DNA from: Eubacterium uniforme
GTDB taxonomy: Bacteria; Bacillota; Clostridia; Lachnospirales; Lachnospiraceae
Assembly: GCF_900167115.1 (NCBI RefSeq)
Contig: NZ_FUXZ01000016.1
Span: 1 to 64,000 of the forward strand
DNA length: 64,000 bases
Direction of reading: 5' to 3'
Shown: positions 54,130 through 63,819 of the stretch, piece by piece
How the letters are laid out: each line of letters starts with the position of its first letter
Position numbering within the stretch: position 1 is the stretch's first letter
Position numbers and translations under genes: made by a program
Notes under the pieces: model-generated
Database searches by the model: none
What the model was told of the DNA's origin: nothing
Seen by the model: the letters and a program-made list of their open reading frames with translations, nothing else

Positions 54130-54157
54130 GAATTAGAGAGTTTATAGGAGGAAGGCT

Positions 54158-57100
54158 ATGAATAAGCAGGAAGAGTTAAAGGTTGTTTATGATAAGAATG
54201 TGTATGGGATAAATAAGTTGCCATATAACAGTTATTTTAATGTATATAAAAATATGGATGAATTTAAGAAGAAAGATTCATCACTTGTTAAAAGTTTAAA
54301 TGGAAAGTGGAATGTTAAGTATTATGATGGTAAGGAAGAGCATACTACAGAGATACTTGATGTTACAGAAGAAGTTGTTAGTGTTACAACACCTCAAAAG
54401 GAAGGGAAGGTTAATGTACCTTGTAATCTTGAACTTGAAGGTTTTGGGGATATGCAATATGTAAATTCTCAGTATCCTTGGGATGGACATGAAGATGTTA
54501 AAATGGGTGAATTTAATTTTTCAGCCAATCCATATTATGAACTTTCAAGAGAATTTTTATGCCCTGAAAAAGTTGATATGAAAAAGCCAGGAGCTGTATT
54601 AGGATTTAACAAGGATTATCAGTATATACTTGATTTTGAAGGTGTGGAAGGTCAAACTTTTATCTATATCAATGATCAGTTTGTTGGGTATACAGAGAAT
54701 TCATTTTCTCCAGCGAAATTTGATATTACTAAATTTATTGGACCTAAAAATAATATCTTAGTTAGAATTTATAAGAGAGGAACTGCTTCATATCTTGAGG
54801 ATCAGGATTTTTGGAGATTTACAGGTATATTTAGAGATGTAAATTTAATTAAGCTACCTAAGGCTAATATTTTTGATGTTAAGGTAGATTATACACTTTC
54901 TGATGATTATAAAAACGCTGATGTCGAAGTGAAACTTACATGGAATGAAGATGTAGTAGTAGAAAGATTTGATGAGTATAATGTTGGTACTGATGTGGAA
55001 GTATACAGTGATAGTGTTGACATTGCAGATCTTTCTGAGGTTGAAGATGGTGAAGGTAGCTATACCATGCCAGAATTAGAGGATGATGACAAAGAAGTTA
55101 AGTTACAAAAATCAATTAAGGATGTAGCTAAGATTGTTATTGATAAGAAGAAAGAAAAGAAGTTTCATGAGTTTGAATATGCATATATTTTAAATGATGG
55201 TTCTCAAAAAGAATATGGTAAAGCTAGTGGTGATTTATTTAACTTTAAAATAGAGAATCCTAAGTTATGGAGTGCAGAGACTCCTTTTGTTTATGCACTT
55301 ATAATTAAGGTTAAAGGTGAATTTGATTATATAGTTAGTTGCGAATTCGGACTAACTGATTTTGCTATGGTTGATGGCGTTATGAAACTTAATGGAAAGC
55401 GTATTATGTTTAAGGGTGTTGATAGGCATGAGTTTAGCGGATATAGTGGAAGAGCTATAACTAAGGAAGATATGGAATGGGATGTTAAGTTTATGAAAAA
55501 GAATAACATTAATGCTGTTAGAACATCACATTATCCAAATAGTCCATATTTTTATTCGTTATGTAATAATTATGGTATTTATGTTATTGATGAAGCTAAC
55601 TTAGAAACTCATGGTTCATGGATGCAGGCTCAAACAATAAATACTGAGCGAAGAATTCCAGGAGATGATATGTCATGGATGTCTTTGGTATTAGACAGAG
55701 CTAAGAGTTTGTATGAAAGAGATAAAAATCAGCCATGTGTTCTTATATGGTCATGTGGAAATGAATCAAATGGTGGTAAAGTTATTTTTAATATGTCTGA
55801 GTATTTCAGAAAGGTTGATAAAAAACGTTTAGTTCATTATGAAGGAATCTTTCATGATAGAACTTATAATGCTACGTCAGATATGGAAAGTCAGATGTAT
55901 ACAAAGCCACAGGATGTTGAAAAATATTTAAATGAAAATCCTGAAAAACCATTTATTAGTTGTGAATATATGCATGCCATGGGTAATTCTCTTGGTGGTA
56001 TGAAGTTATATACAGATCTTGAAAAGTATGATAAATATCAGGGGGGATTTATTTGGGATTTTATAGATCAAAATATTATCTCTAAAGACGGTAAAGTTTT
56101 ATTCGGTGGAGATTTTGATGATAGACCATGCGATTATAACTTCTGTGGAGATGGAATAGTATTTGCTGATAGAAGTAGTTCTCCTAAGGTTGTAGAGGTT
56201 AAAAAGTTATATCAGAATATAAAGATTACACCTGATGAAGATGGTGTGCTTATTAAGAATGATAATCTTTTTGTTGATTTATCGGATTATTATTTTACAC
56301 TTGAAATATTGAAGAATGGAATTGAACAGAATTTATATATGCTTGAATCTGTTGGTGAAGGAATTAATGTTAAGCCGCAGTCAGAACAGTATTTTAAGTA
56401 TGATGCTGTAATTGATTATGAAGTTGATTACGAAGAAATTGTTGAGTGTTTTGATTTTTCTAATGACGAATATGAAAAGCCAGAATCAGATAATGAAGAT
56501 AAGTCACCAGTGAAAGTGGATATCGATAAGGAAAAATATGAATATACATTTAGAGTTAGTGCTCATTTAAAGAATAATACTAAGTGGGCAGAAGCTGGAT
56601 ATGAAGTGGCTTTTGGTGAATATGTATGTGGAAATTATAAGTCAAAAGAAATAAAAACTAAGAAGTTTAAGGTTATTGATGGAGATTATAATATTGGTGT
56701 TAAGGGTGAAGGATTTTCATATTTATTCTCTAAACAGACTGGTAGCATTTGCTCCATTAAGAAGAAGGATAAAGAATTCTTAAGACTTTTCCCTATGCCA
56801 ACTTATTGGAGAGCCATTACAGATAATGACAGGGGTAATGGGCTTGAATATAAGTCTGGAATTTATAAATTGGCATCTATGACTCAGATCCCTATTGATA
56901 TGGATGTTGAGGCGAAGGAAGACCGTATAACAATTAATTATACATATAAATTCTGGGCAGTTATGGATGGTGTAAGTACAGCTTCGTATACTGTTTACAC
57001 AGATGGTACAATAGATGTTAATATGAAGTATTTTGGCCTTCCAAATGGACCAAGTCTTCCTGAGTTTGGATTAGAAATTCCTATTGTTAAGGATATTAAG

Positions 57101-57514
57101 GACGCTTGGTATTATGGATATGGTCCAGAGGAAAACTATATTGATAGATGTAATGGAGTTAAATTAGGATTATATGATATGGATGTAAATTCGAATTTAA
57201 CTCAGTATGCAAGACCACAGGAGTGTGCAAATAGAACGGGAGTTAGAAAACTTCAGATTCATAATGATGAGTCGGTTGCATTAACATTTGAGATGATTGA
57301 TACTCCATTTGAGTTTAGTTTCTTACCAAATTCAACATATGAAATTGATAATGCAATTCATATTCATGAATTACCAAAGAGTGATTGCAATACATTAAAG
57401 ATTCTTGCTAAGCAAATGGGTGTTGGTGGCGATGATTCTTGGGGTGCACCGGTACATGATGAATTCTTGATTGATGGAAGTGAAAATCTTGAATTTAATT
57501 TTAGAATTTACTAA
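54158..57514 (+). CDS. lacZ: Beta-galactosidase, glycoside hydrolase family 2
   Basis: This 1118-residue cytoplasmic enzyme hydrolyses beta-galactosides. The sugar-binding domain (NKDYQYILDFEGVEGQTFIYI, FVGYTENSFSPAKFDIT) leads into the catalytic barrel (GVDRHEFSGYSGRAITKED, RTSHYPNSPYFYSLC). Acid/base Glu536 lies in WSCGNESNGG and nucleophile Glu603 in SCEYMHAMGNS; the C-terminal beta-sandwich follows. It is longer than E. coli LacZ, partly because of two strongly acidic or charged insertions (about residues 285-345 and 755-790). No signal peptide. AGGAGG precedes the ATG. The very long palindromic leader is discussed separately. Confidence 0.94.
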   Translation: MNKQEELKVVYDKNVYGINKLPYNSYFNVYKNMDEFKKKDSSLVKSLNGKWNVKYYDGKEEHTTEILDVTEEVVSVTTPQKEGKVNVPCNLELEGFGDMQYVNSQYPWDGHEDVKMGEFNFSANPYYELSREFLCPEKVDMKKPGAVLGFNKDYQYILDFEGVEGQTFIYINDQFVGYTENSFSPAKFDITKFIGPKNNILVRIYKRGTASYLEDQDFWRFTGIFRDVNLIKLPKANIFDVKVDYTLSDDYKNADVEVKLTWNEDVVVERFDEYNVGTDVEVYSDSVDIADLSEVEDGEGSYTMPELEDDDKEVKLQKSIKDVAKIVIDKKKEKKFHEFEYAYILNDGSQKEYGKASGDLFNFKIENPKLWSAETPFVYALIIKVKGEFDYIVSCEFGLTDFAMVDGVMKLNGKRIMFKGVDRHEFSGYSGRAITKEDMEWDVKFMKKNNINAVRTSHYPNSPYFYSLCNNYGIYVIDEANLETHGSWMQAQTINTERRIPGDDMSWMSLVLDRAKSLYERDKNQPCVLIWSCGNESNGGKVIFNMSEYFRKVDKKRLVHYEGIFHDRTYNATSDMESQMYTKPQDVEKYLNENPEKPFISCEYMHAMGNSLGGMKLYTDLEKYDKYQGGFIWDFIDQNIISKDGKVLFGGDFDDRPCDYNFCGDGIVFADRSSSPKVVEVKKLYQNIKITPDEDGVLIKNDNLFVDLSDYYFTLEILKNGIEQNLYMLESVGEGINVKPQSEQYFKYDAVIDYEVDYEEIVECFDFSNDEYEKPESDNEDKSPVKVDIDKEKYEYTFRVSAHLKNNTKWAEAGYEVAFGEYVCGNYKSKEIKTKKFKVIDGDYNIGVKGEGFSYLFSKQTGSICSIKKKDKEFLRLFPMPTYWRAITDNDRGNGLEYKSGIYKLASMTQIPIDMDVEAKEDRITINYTYKFWAVMDGVSTASYTVYTDGTIDVNMKYFGLPNGPSLPEFGLEIPIVKDIKDAWYYGYGPEENYIDRCNGVKLGLYDMDVNSNLTQYARPQECANRTGVRKLQIHNDESVALTFEMIDTPFEFSFLPNSTYEIDNAIHIHELPKSDCNTLKILAKQMGVGGDDSWGAPVHDEFLIDGSENLEFNFRIY

Positions 57515-57607
57515 TATGTTTCATTAATTCATAGAAAAAACATAATTTACTAATATAATATTTAAAGAACATAGAGATAACTGTTTTTATAAGTTAAGGA
57601 GAAGTTT

Positions 57608-58294
57608 ATGGATCTTAATGTGTTAGTAGTTGATGATGAAAGTAGAATGAGAATGCTGGTTAGGGACTTTCTTGTTAAGAAAGGCTATAATGTTATTCAG
57701 GCAGCAGATGGAGAGGAAGCAATAGATATATTTTTTACAAGAAATGATATTTCACTGATTATTCTTGATGTCATGATGCCAAAGATGGATGGTTGGGAGA
57801 CATGTAGGGAGATAAGAAAGTTTTCAAAAGTTCCTATTATTATGCTTACGGCTAAAAGTGAAGAGGCAGATGAATTACTAGGTTTTGAACTTGGGGTAGA
57901 TGAGTATATTTCAAAACCATTTAGCCCAAAAATTCTAGTTGCAAGAGTGGATGCTATTCTTAGAAGAACTAATAGTCTTGCAGGTGATGACATTATTAAA
58001 GCTGGTAAAATCGTTGTTGATAAACAGGCACATATTGTTACAATAGATGGTTCACAGGTTGAATTAAGTTTTAAGGAATTTGAATTATTATCATATTTTA
58101 TAGCTAACAGTGGAATTGCACTTTCAAGAGAAAAGATTCTTAACAATGTTTGGGATTATGATTATTTTGGAGATGCAAGAACCATTGATACACATGTTAA
58201 GAAACTTAGAAGTAAGATGGGTGTATGCGCGAATTATATAAAAACAATTTGGGGCATGGGATATAAATTTGAAGTAGATGAAGAAAATGAATAA
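57608..58294 (+). CDS. OmpR/PhoB family response regulator
   Basis: This 228-residue regulator has the acidic pair in LVVDDESRMRML, phosphoacceptor Asp54 in LIILDVMMPKMDGWE, switch Thr in IIMLTAKSEE and Lys in YISKPFSPKIL. Its winged-helix output domain ends with RTIDTHVKKLRSKM and TIWGMGYKFE. AAGGAG precedes the ATG at 57608. The kinase gene overlaps its end by 17 bases. Confidence 0.95.
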   Translation: MDLNVLVVDDESRMRMLVRDFLVKKGYNVIQAADGEEAIDIFFTRNDISLIILDVMMPKMDGWETCREIRKFSKVPIIMLTAKSEEADELLGFELGVDEYISKPFSPKILVARVDAILRRTNSLAGDDIIKAGKIVVDKQAHIVTIDGSQVELSFKEFELLSYFIANSGIALSREKILNNVWDYDYFGDARTIDTHVKKLRSKMGVCANYIKTIWGMGYKFEVDEENE

Positions 58295-59858
58295 TGAAAC
58301 TAAAGTAAGCAAATTAAAATCTATTAGATTTAGAATTTTGGCCATATCAGTGTTTATTATAGTGGTTACAATAGCATTGATTCTTTTAGCAAATAACTTG
58401 TTTCTAGAAAAATTCTATATAAAGCAAAAAGAAAAAAGTGTTGTTGATATATATAACAAAATAAAAATGGTATATATTAATCATGATAAGAATTCTGAAG
58501 ATGATGAGAATAATGAGATTTTTAATGTAAATGATGTATATTTCGTTAATACTCTTTCAGAAGAAGAACAGAACAAAATTGATAATATTTGTGAAAATGG
58601 TGGCGTTACTCTTTTAGCAGAGGATGAAAAATCATGTATTGAATATTATTTTGGGCCAGCAGAAATACTAAAGAAACAATTAGATTATAATATTTATAAT
58701 GTTTCCCTAGATGGGGAATATGTATTAAATTATTTCAAAGATAATAATAGAAATGATGATCATGTGATAGAGTTATATGGTTGCATTAATGAAAAACATT
58801 ACATGATTATTAGAGTTGCAACACAGAACATTAAGGATAGTGTAGATGTGTTTAACAACTTTTTTATGTATGCAGGTTTAGTTGCAATTTTACTTAGTAT
58901 CATTTTGATATTTATTGCAACTACTTCATTTACAAAACCAATACTTAAACTCGCCAAGTTATCTGAAAAGATGAGTAATTTGGATTTCTCTACAAAGTAT
59001 GAGAGTAGAGGAAAAGATGATGAAGTTGATGTACTTGGTAATAGTATGAATAATCTTTCTAATAAATTAGAAATGACTATTTCAGAACTAAAGACAGCTA
59101 ATGAACAGTTACAAGAAGACATTAAGATTAAAACCGAAGTTGATGAGATGAGAAAGGAATTTATTTCAAATGTTTCTCATGAACTTAAAACACCGATAGC
59201 TCTTATCTCAGGATATGCAGAAGGACTTATTGATGGTGTTAATGAAGATCCAGAAAGTCAAAAGGTATATTGTGAAATAATTGCGGATGAAGCCTCAAAG
59301 ATGAATAAGATGGTTAAAAAACTTCTTACTCTTAATAAAATTGAATTTGGAAAAATTGAGACTTATCCGGATAAATTTGATATAATATCGGTTATATGCG
59401 GTATACTTGGAAATACACAGATTATGTTAGAAGAGAATAACATTAATGTGGTATTTGCTGAGAATAATTCATATATGATTTATGCTGATGAATTTCAGAC
59501 AGAGGAAGTAATTACCAACTTTATCAGTAATGCAATTAATCATTGTATGGCTAATAGCAATGGCAGAAAGATAATTAAGATTGATGTTATGGATATTGGA
59601 GATAAAGTTAAGGTGAATGTTTTTAATACTGGTAATCCAATTCCTGATGAGGAACTTGAAAAGATTTGGATTAAATTCTATAAGGTGGATAAGGCTAGAA
59701 CAAGGGAGTATGGTGGAAGCGGTATTGGACTTTCAATTGTAAAAGCAATTACAAATTCAATGGGCACTGAGTGTGGCGCTGTTAATGAAAAAGATGGTGT
59801 TTCATTCTTTGCAACATTTAATAAACCTAAGGAGAATGACAATGATAGCAATAATTGA
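58278..59858 (+). CDS. Sensor histidine kinase with HAMP domain
   Basis: This 526-residue kinase has two membrane helices (about 16-37 and 195-215) around a roughly 155-residue extracytoplasmic sensor, a HAMP domain (TKPILKLAKLSEKMSNLDF), coiled coil, the H-box with His301 in FISNVSHELKTPIALISGYAEG, N-box (ITNFISNAINHCM) and G-boxes (GSGIGLSIVKAITN). Its start overlaps the regulator gene, and its end overlaps hisH by 17 bases. The signal is unknown. Confidence 0.94.
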   Translation: MKKMNNETKVSKLKSIRFRILAISVFIIVVTIALILLANNLFLEKFYIKQKEKSVVDIYNKIKMVYINHDKNSEDDENNEIFNVNDVYFVNTLSEEEQNKIDNICENGGVTLLAEDEKSCIEYYFGPAEILKKQLDYNIYNVSLDGEYVLNYFKDNNRNDDHVIELYGCINEKHYMIIRVATQNIKDSVDVFNNFFMYAGLVAILLSIILIFIATTSFTKPILKLAKLSEKMSNLDFSTKYESRGKDDEVDVLGNSMNNLSNKLEMTISELKTANEQLQEDIKIKTEVDEMRKEFISNVSHELKTPIALISGYAEGLIDGVNEDPESQKVYCEIIADEASKMNKMVKKLLTLNKIEFGKIETYPDKFDIISVICGILGNTQIMLEENNINVVFAENNSYMIYADEFQTEEVITNFISNAINHCMANSNGRKIIKIDVMDIGDKVKVNVFNTGNPIPDEELEKIWIKFYKVDKARTREYGGSGIGLSIVKAITNSMGTECGAVNEKDGVSFFATFNKPKENDNDSNN

Positions 59859-60447
59859 TTATGATGCAGGTAACATTAAAAGTGTAGAGAAAGCATTTGC
59901 TTATCTTGGTGAAGAAACTATTTGTACCAGGGATAAAGATGTTTTACTTAATGCAGATAAGGTTGTACTTCCAGGAGTTGGCTCTTTTGGAGATGCAATG
60001 GAAAAAATTAATTCATATGGTTTAAAGGATACTATTATTGAAATATGTAATAGCGGAAAACCATTTATTGGAATTTGTCTAGGACTTCAATTATTGTTTG
60101 AAGAAAGCGATGAAACTCCAGGAGTTAAAGGTTTAGGAATTCTTAAAGGAAAGATTAAAAGAATACCATCAGATGGTTCTTTAAAGATTCCACAGATAGG
60201 TTGGAATTCACTTGAACTTTGTAATGATGGTAGATTGTTTAAGGGCCTAGATAAGGATCCATATGTATACTTTGTTCATTCTTATTATTTAGAAGCAGAG
60301 GATGAAAGTATCGTTAAAGCTAAGACTGAATATGGTGTTAGTATTCATGCATCTGTTGAAAAAGGAAATGTATTTGCTTGTCAGTTCCATCCAGAAAAGA
60401 GTGGTGAGATAGGACTTAAAATACTTAAGAATTTTATTGAATTATAG
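59842..60447 (+). CDS. hisH: Imidazole glycerol phosphate synthase glutaminase subunit
   Basis: This 201-residue class I amidotransferase feeds ammonia to His[20 protein letters not shown] is the typical N-terminus; the nucleophile Cys is in [15 protein letters not shown], and His/Glu complete the triad in [15 protein letters not shown] choose the ATG at 59842, seven bases after AAGGAG; longer frames run into the kinase. The start lies inside the kinase gene, so translation is probably coupled. Confidence 0.95.
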   Translation: MIAIIDYDAGNIKSVEKAFAYLGEETICTRDKDVLLNADKVVLPGVGSFGDAMEKINSYGLKDTIIEICNSGKPFIGICLGLQLLFEESDETPGVKGLGILKGKIKRIPSDGSLKIPQIGWNSLELCNDGRLFKGLDKDPYVYFVHSYYLEAEDESIVKAKTEYGVSIHASVEKGNVFACQFHPEKSGEIGLKILKNFIEL

Positions 60448-60460
60448 ATTGGAGAAAGAT

Positions 60461-61225
60461 ATGCACACTAAGAGAATTATTCCTTGTTTGGATGTTAATA
60501 ATAATAGAGTTGTAAAAGGTATTAATTTTGTTAATTTAAGAGATGCAGGAGATCCAGTAGAAGTTGCTAAGGCGTATAATGAAGCTGGTGCAGATGAATT
60601 GGTTTTCCTTGATATTACAGCTTCTAGTGATAATAGAAATACTGTTGTTGACATGGTAAGAAGTGTTGCTGAGCAGGTATTTATTCCATTTACAGTTGGT
60701 GGCGGAATTAGAAGTGTTGATAATTTTAAAGAGTTACTTCGTGAAGGCGCTGATAAGGTTGCGATTAATTCGGCTGCTATTATGAATCCACAACTTATAA
60801 GTGATGCGGCTGATAAATTTGGTAGTCAGTGTGTTGTTGTTGCAATTGATGCTAAAAGAAGGGCCGATGGAAGTGGATGGAATATTTTCAAAAACGGTGG
60901 AAGAGTTGATATGGGGATAGATGCCATAGAGTGGGCTATGAAAGCTGATAAGCTTGGCGCAGGAGAAATTCTTCTTACAAGTATGGATTGTGATGGAACT
61001 AAAAATGGTTTTGACATAGAACTTACAAAGATGGTTTCTGATAATGTTTCAATCCCTGTTATTGCAAGTGGTGGTGCAGGTAATGTTGATCACTTCTATG
61101 ATGCACTTACAGCTGGTGGCGCAGATGCAGCACTTGCCGCTTCATTATTCCACTATAAAGAACTTGAGATTTCTGAAGTAAAAGAATACTTAAAGAATAA
61201 AGGCGTAAGCGTACGAATGGTATAA
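60461..61225 (+). CDS. hisF: Imidazole glycerol phosphate synthase cyclase subunit
   Basis: This 254-residue TIM barrel makes imidazole glycerol phosphate and [22 protein letters not shown] carries the first catalytic Asp, [12 protein letters not shown] and [20 protein letters not shown] the second, and [13 protein letters not shown] the phosphate site. It starts 13 bases after hisH, after GGAG. Only these two histidine genes are present here. Confidence 0.97.
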   Translation: MHTKRIIPCLDVNNNRVVKGINFVNLRDAGDPVEVAKAYNEAGADELVFLDITASSDNRNTVVDMVRSVAEQVFIPFTVGGGIRSVDNFKELLREGADKVAINSAAIMNPQLISDAADKFGSQCVVVAIDAKRRADGSGWNIFKNGGRVDMGIDAIEWAMKADKLGAGEILLTSMDCDGTKNGFDIELTKMVSDNVSIPVIASGGAGNVDHFYDALTAGGADAALAASLFHYKELEISEVKEYLKNKGVSVRMV

Positions 61226-61229
61226 AGTT

Positions 61230-61925
61230 ATGAGTATAAACGTAAATGATATTTTCCCAGATAACGGATGGAAAAAAGTACTAACAGATGAATTTGAAAA
61301 AGACTATTTTAAAGAGTTAATGGCATTTGTTGAAAAAGAATATGAGAGCAGAACTTGTTATCCGGCCATGGAAAACATTTTTAATGCTTTTAGGTTTACG
61401 GATATAGATGATGTAAAAGTAGTTATACTTGGACAGGATCCATATCATAATGTTAATCAGGCGCATGGGCTTAGTTTTTCAGTCCCACAAACTCAGGAAG
61501 TTATACCACCATCATTAGTGAATATATATAAAGAAATAGATAATGAGTACAAAACAGGAATACCTAATAATGGATATCTTTTAAAGTGGGCTAAACAAGG
61601 CGTTTTATTACTTAATACAGTTTTAACTGTACGTGAACATGAAGCTAATTCCCATAAGAATAAAGGATGGGAAAAGTTCACAGACAGAGTAGTGGAAGAA
61701 CTTAATAAGATTGATAGACCGATTTGTTTTATGCTTTGGGGTAATCCAGCACAGAGAAAATGCAAGGCTTTGGATAATGAAAAACATCTTATATTAACTG
61801 CTCCGCATCCAAGTCCATTATCTGCATATAGAGGATTTTTTGGATGTAAACATTTTAAAGCAGCAAATTGTTTTCTTGATGGGAATGGAATTGAAAAGAT
61901 AGATTGGAAAATTGAAAATATATAA
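61230..61925 (+). CDS. ung: Uracil-DNA glycosylase
   Basis: This 231-residue family 1 enzyme removes uracil from DNA. Catalytic Asp70 is in LGQDPYHNVNQAHGLSFS, the uracil-binding Asn in LLNTVLTVREHEANSHKNKGWEKF (split here for length: LLNTVLTVRE then HKNKGWEKF), and the HPSPLSAYRGFFGCKHF loop is intact. It begins 4 bases after the hisF stop and is the last gene of the RR-HK-hisH-hisF-ung string. Confidence 0.96.
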   Translation: MSINVNDIFPDNGWKKVLTDEFEKDYFKELMAFVEKEYESRTCYPAMENIFNAFRFTDIDDVKVVILGQDPYHNVNQAHGLSFSVPQTQEVIPPSLVNIYKEIDNEYKTGIPNNGYLLKWAKQGVLLLNTVLTVREHEANSHKNKGWEKFTDRVVEELNKIDRPICFMLWGNPAQRKCKALDNEKHLILTAPHPSPLSAYRGFFGCKHFKAANCFLDGNGIEKIDWKIENI

Positions 61926-61974
61926 AATTATTTCGTTTTCAAATGTATTAAGGAATTTAATAAATATAATATAT

Positions 61975-62010
61975 AAAAATGATTATGTGTTTTAACATAA
62001 TCATTTTTAT
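61975..62010 (+). terminator. Terminator after ung
   Basis: AAAAATGATTATGT and ACATAATCATTTTT form a 14-bp perfect stem. Confidence 0.92.
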
Positions 62011-62049
62011 TTTGCTGTTATATGTTTTGTCAATAATGCTAAAAAAAGG

Positions 62050-62080
62050 TTGCATTATTATAAAATTTATGATATATAAT
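62050..62080 (+). promoter_or_regulatory. Promoter of the sugar-importer operon
   Basis: TTGCAT (62050-62055), 17 bp, then TATATA(AT) at 62073-62080 with an extended TGA. The region from 62035 closely matches the secG promoter. About 280 bases of leader follow; they contain small dyads (ACTATTT/AAATAGT, GTACAA/TTGTAC, GACTTTTC/GAAAATC) but no recognised riboswitch. Confidence 0.6.
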
Positions 62081-62362
62081 TTATATATGATTTTTGGAAA
62101 CTATTTCACGCGGCATTAAATAGTGTACAAATTTGAATAAAGTTGTACAGCATTTTGATACATTTATATTATTTACTTGTAATTTTTACCAATGAATAAT
62201 ATAATCGAATCGTGGAAAGGCTACAAATGTTACAACTTTGATTTAGGAAAGGATGTACGGGGGTGGTCGACTTTTCAAGGTGAAAATCATAATGGAAACG
62301 ATATAAAGTGCACGGCGCATTTTATCAATAAACTATTTTTTACTTTAAAAAGGAGATGAAAA

Positions 62363-63661
62363 ATGAAGAAGAAGTATTTAGCATTATTACTATGTGCTAG
62401 TATGACAGGTGCATTAGTAGCAGGATGCGGTAATGAAGAAAGCAAGAAGGATGATACAACAAAGCAAGGCGGCGAAACAAAAGGTACAGAGGCAGCTACC
62501 GTAGATAAGGATAAAGCAGAAGATGCAATTAAGAACCTTATCGCAAATACTGAAGGAAAAGTAGAACTTAATCTATGGTGTTCAGAAGTAGAAGCATATC
62601 AGACTACAGTTAAGAAACTAGTTGATCAATTTACTCAGGAATATAGTGATGTTGATTTTGATATTAAGATTGGTGCTGTTTCAGAATCACAGGCTAAGGA
62701 TCGTGTATTAGAAGATGCAGAAGCAGCAGCTGATGTTTTTGTATTTGCTGATGATCAGACACAGGATTTGGTTGCAGCAGGTGCTCTACAGGAAGTAGCA
62801 GCAACTTATACTTATAATCCAGCTGAAACTAACTCAGAAGCTACAGTTAGTGCTGCATCAGTTGATGGTAAGCTTTATGCATATCCATTAACAGCTTCTA
62901 ATGGTTATTTCTTATTCTATAATAGTGAATACCTTACAGAAGAAGATTGTGCTTCTTGGGATACACTTACAGCTAAGGCTAAGGAAAAAGGCAAGAAGGT
63001 TGGTATGGATGTAGCTAACGGTTGGTATTTATACGGATTCTTCTCAGGAGCTGGTTGTGAACTTACAAAGAATGAAGATGGTACTAATACATGTACATGG
63101 AATGATGAAAAGGGCGTTAAGACAGCAGAAGCAATTAAAGAACTTGCAAAGAACGATTCATTCATTTCAATTAACGATGAAGATGCTATGTCAATGATGC
63201 CTGATGGTGATTTGATTGCATATGTTTCTGGTACATGGGATGTTAATACTATTAAGGATGCATATAAAGATGGTTATGCAGCATGTAAACTTCCAACATT
63301 TAACTTAGATGGCACACAGACTCAGATGGGTTCATATGCTGGTTATAAGTTTGTTGGTGTAAATTCATATTCAAAGAATACAGGTTGGTCTATGCTTTTA
63401 GCTGAGTATTTAACTAACGAAAATAGTCAGAAAGCTATTGCAGATGCGACAGGTGAAGGTCCTGCTAATACAGCAGCAGCAGCTACTATAACATCACCTG
63501 CTCTTGAAGCTTTAGTTGCTCAGTCAGAATTCGCTAGTCAGCAGATAGTTGGCGATAAGTTCTGGGATCCAGCAAATGCTCTTGGAGCAGCATTAGTAGA
63601 AGGCAAGGAAGATGCAAAGAAACTTGTTGATTCAGCTGTTGAAGGTATTACACAGAAATAA
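62363..63661 (+). CDS. Extracellular solute-binding lipoprotein (MalE-like)
   Basis: This 432-residue family 1 solute-binding protein captures sugars for an ABC importer. A lipoprotein signal ends in LVAGC (Cys22), followed by a Lys/Thr/Glu-rich linker. The mature fold shows VELNLWCSEVEAYQTTV, ADVFVFADDQTQDLVAAGAL and GPANTAAAATITSPALEAL, resembling maltose/maltodextrin-binding proteins. AAGGAG precedes the ATG. A hairpin separates it from the permease gene, which would lower permease expression relative to the binding protein. The sugar is inferred, not proved. Confidence 0.92.
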   Translation: MKKKYLALLLCASMTGALVAGCGNEESKKDDTTKQGGETKGTEAATVDKDKAEDAIKNLIANTEGKVELNLWCSEVEAYQTTVKKLVDQFTQEYSDVDFDIKIGAVSESQAKDRVLEDAEAAADVFVFADDQTQDLVAAGALQEVAATYTYNPAETNSEATVSAASVDGKLYAYPLTASNGYFLFYNSEYLTEEDCASWDTLTAKAKEKGKKVGMDVANGWYLYGFFSGAGCELTKNEDGTNTCTWNDEKGVKTAEAIKELAKNDSFISINDEDAMSMMPDGDLIAYVSGTWDVNTIKDAYKDGYAACKLPTFNLDGTQTQMGSYAGYKFVGVNSYSKNTGWSMLLAEYLTNENSQKAIADATGEGPANTAAAATITSPALEALVAQSEFASQQIVGDKFWDPANALGAALVEGKEDAKKLVDSAVEGITQK

Positions 63662-63697
63662 ATATAATTAGTTTTAATTATATAAACATAAAAAATA

Positions 63698-63753
63698 ATA
63701 GGACGGTCTAAATTGCCTTTATTGCAAGAATAAGAACCGTCCTATAGTTTTTT
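63698..63753 (+). terminator. Attenuating terminator between binding protein and permease
   Basis: ATAGGACGGT and ACCGTCCTAT form a 10-bp stem, extended inward by imperfect pairing, then AGT6. It sits inside the probable operon, so partial termination is likely. Confidence 0.8.
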
Positions 63754-63819
63754 AAATGTTGTAAATTATTGAGTATTCCACATGTTTTTGACGTATTTTA
63801 GAGAGAAAGAGGTTGAAGT

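Noticed and set aside
57697-58146. 149-residue antisense frame inside the second response regulator
   Set aside because: It shadows the receiver-domain gene, whose motifs are complete.
61926-62362. Riboswitch in the long leader of the sugar-importer operon
   Set aside because: I could find only short dyads and no recognisable aptamer signature. It may hold operator sites for a sugar-responsive repressor, but the evidence is too weak to name one.
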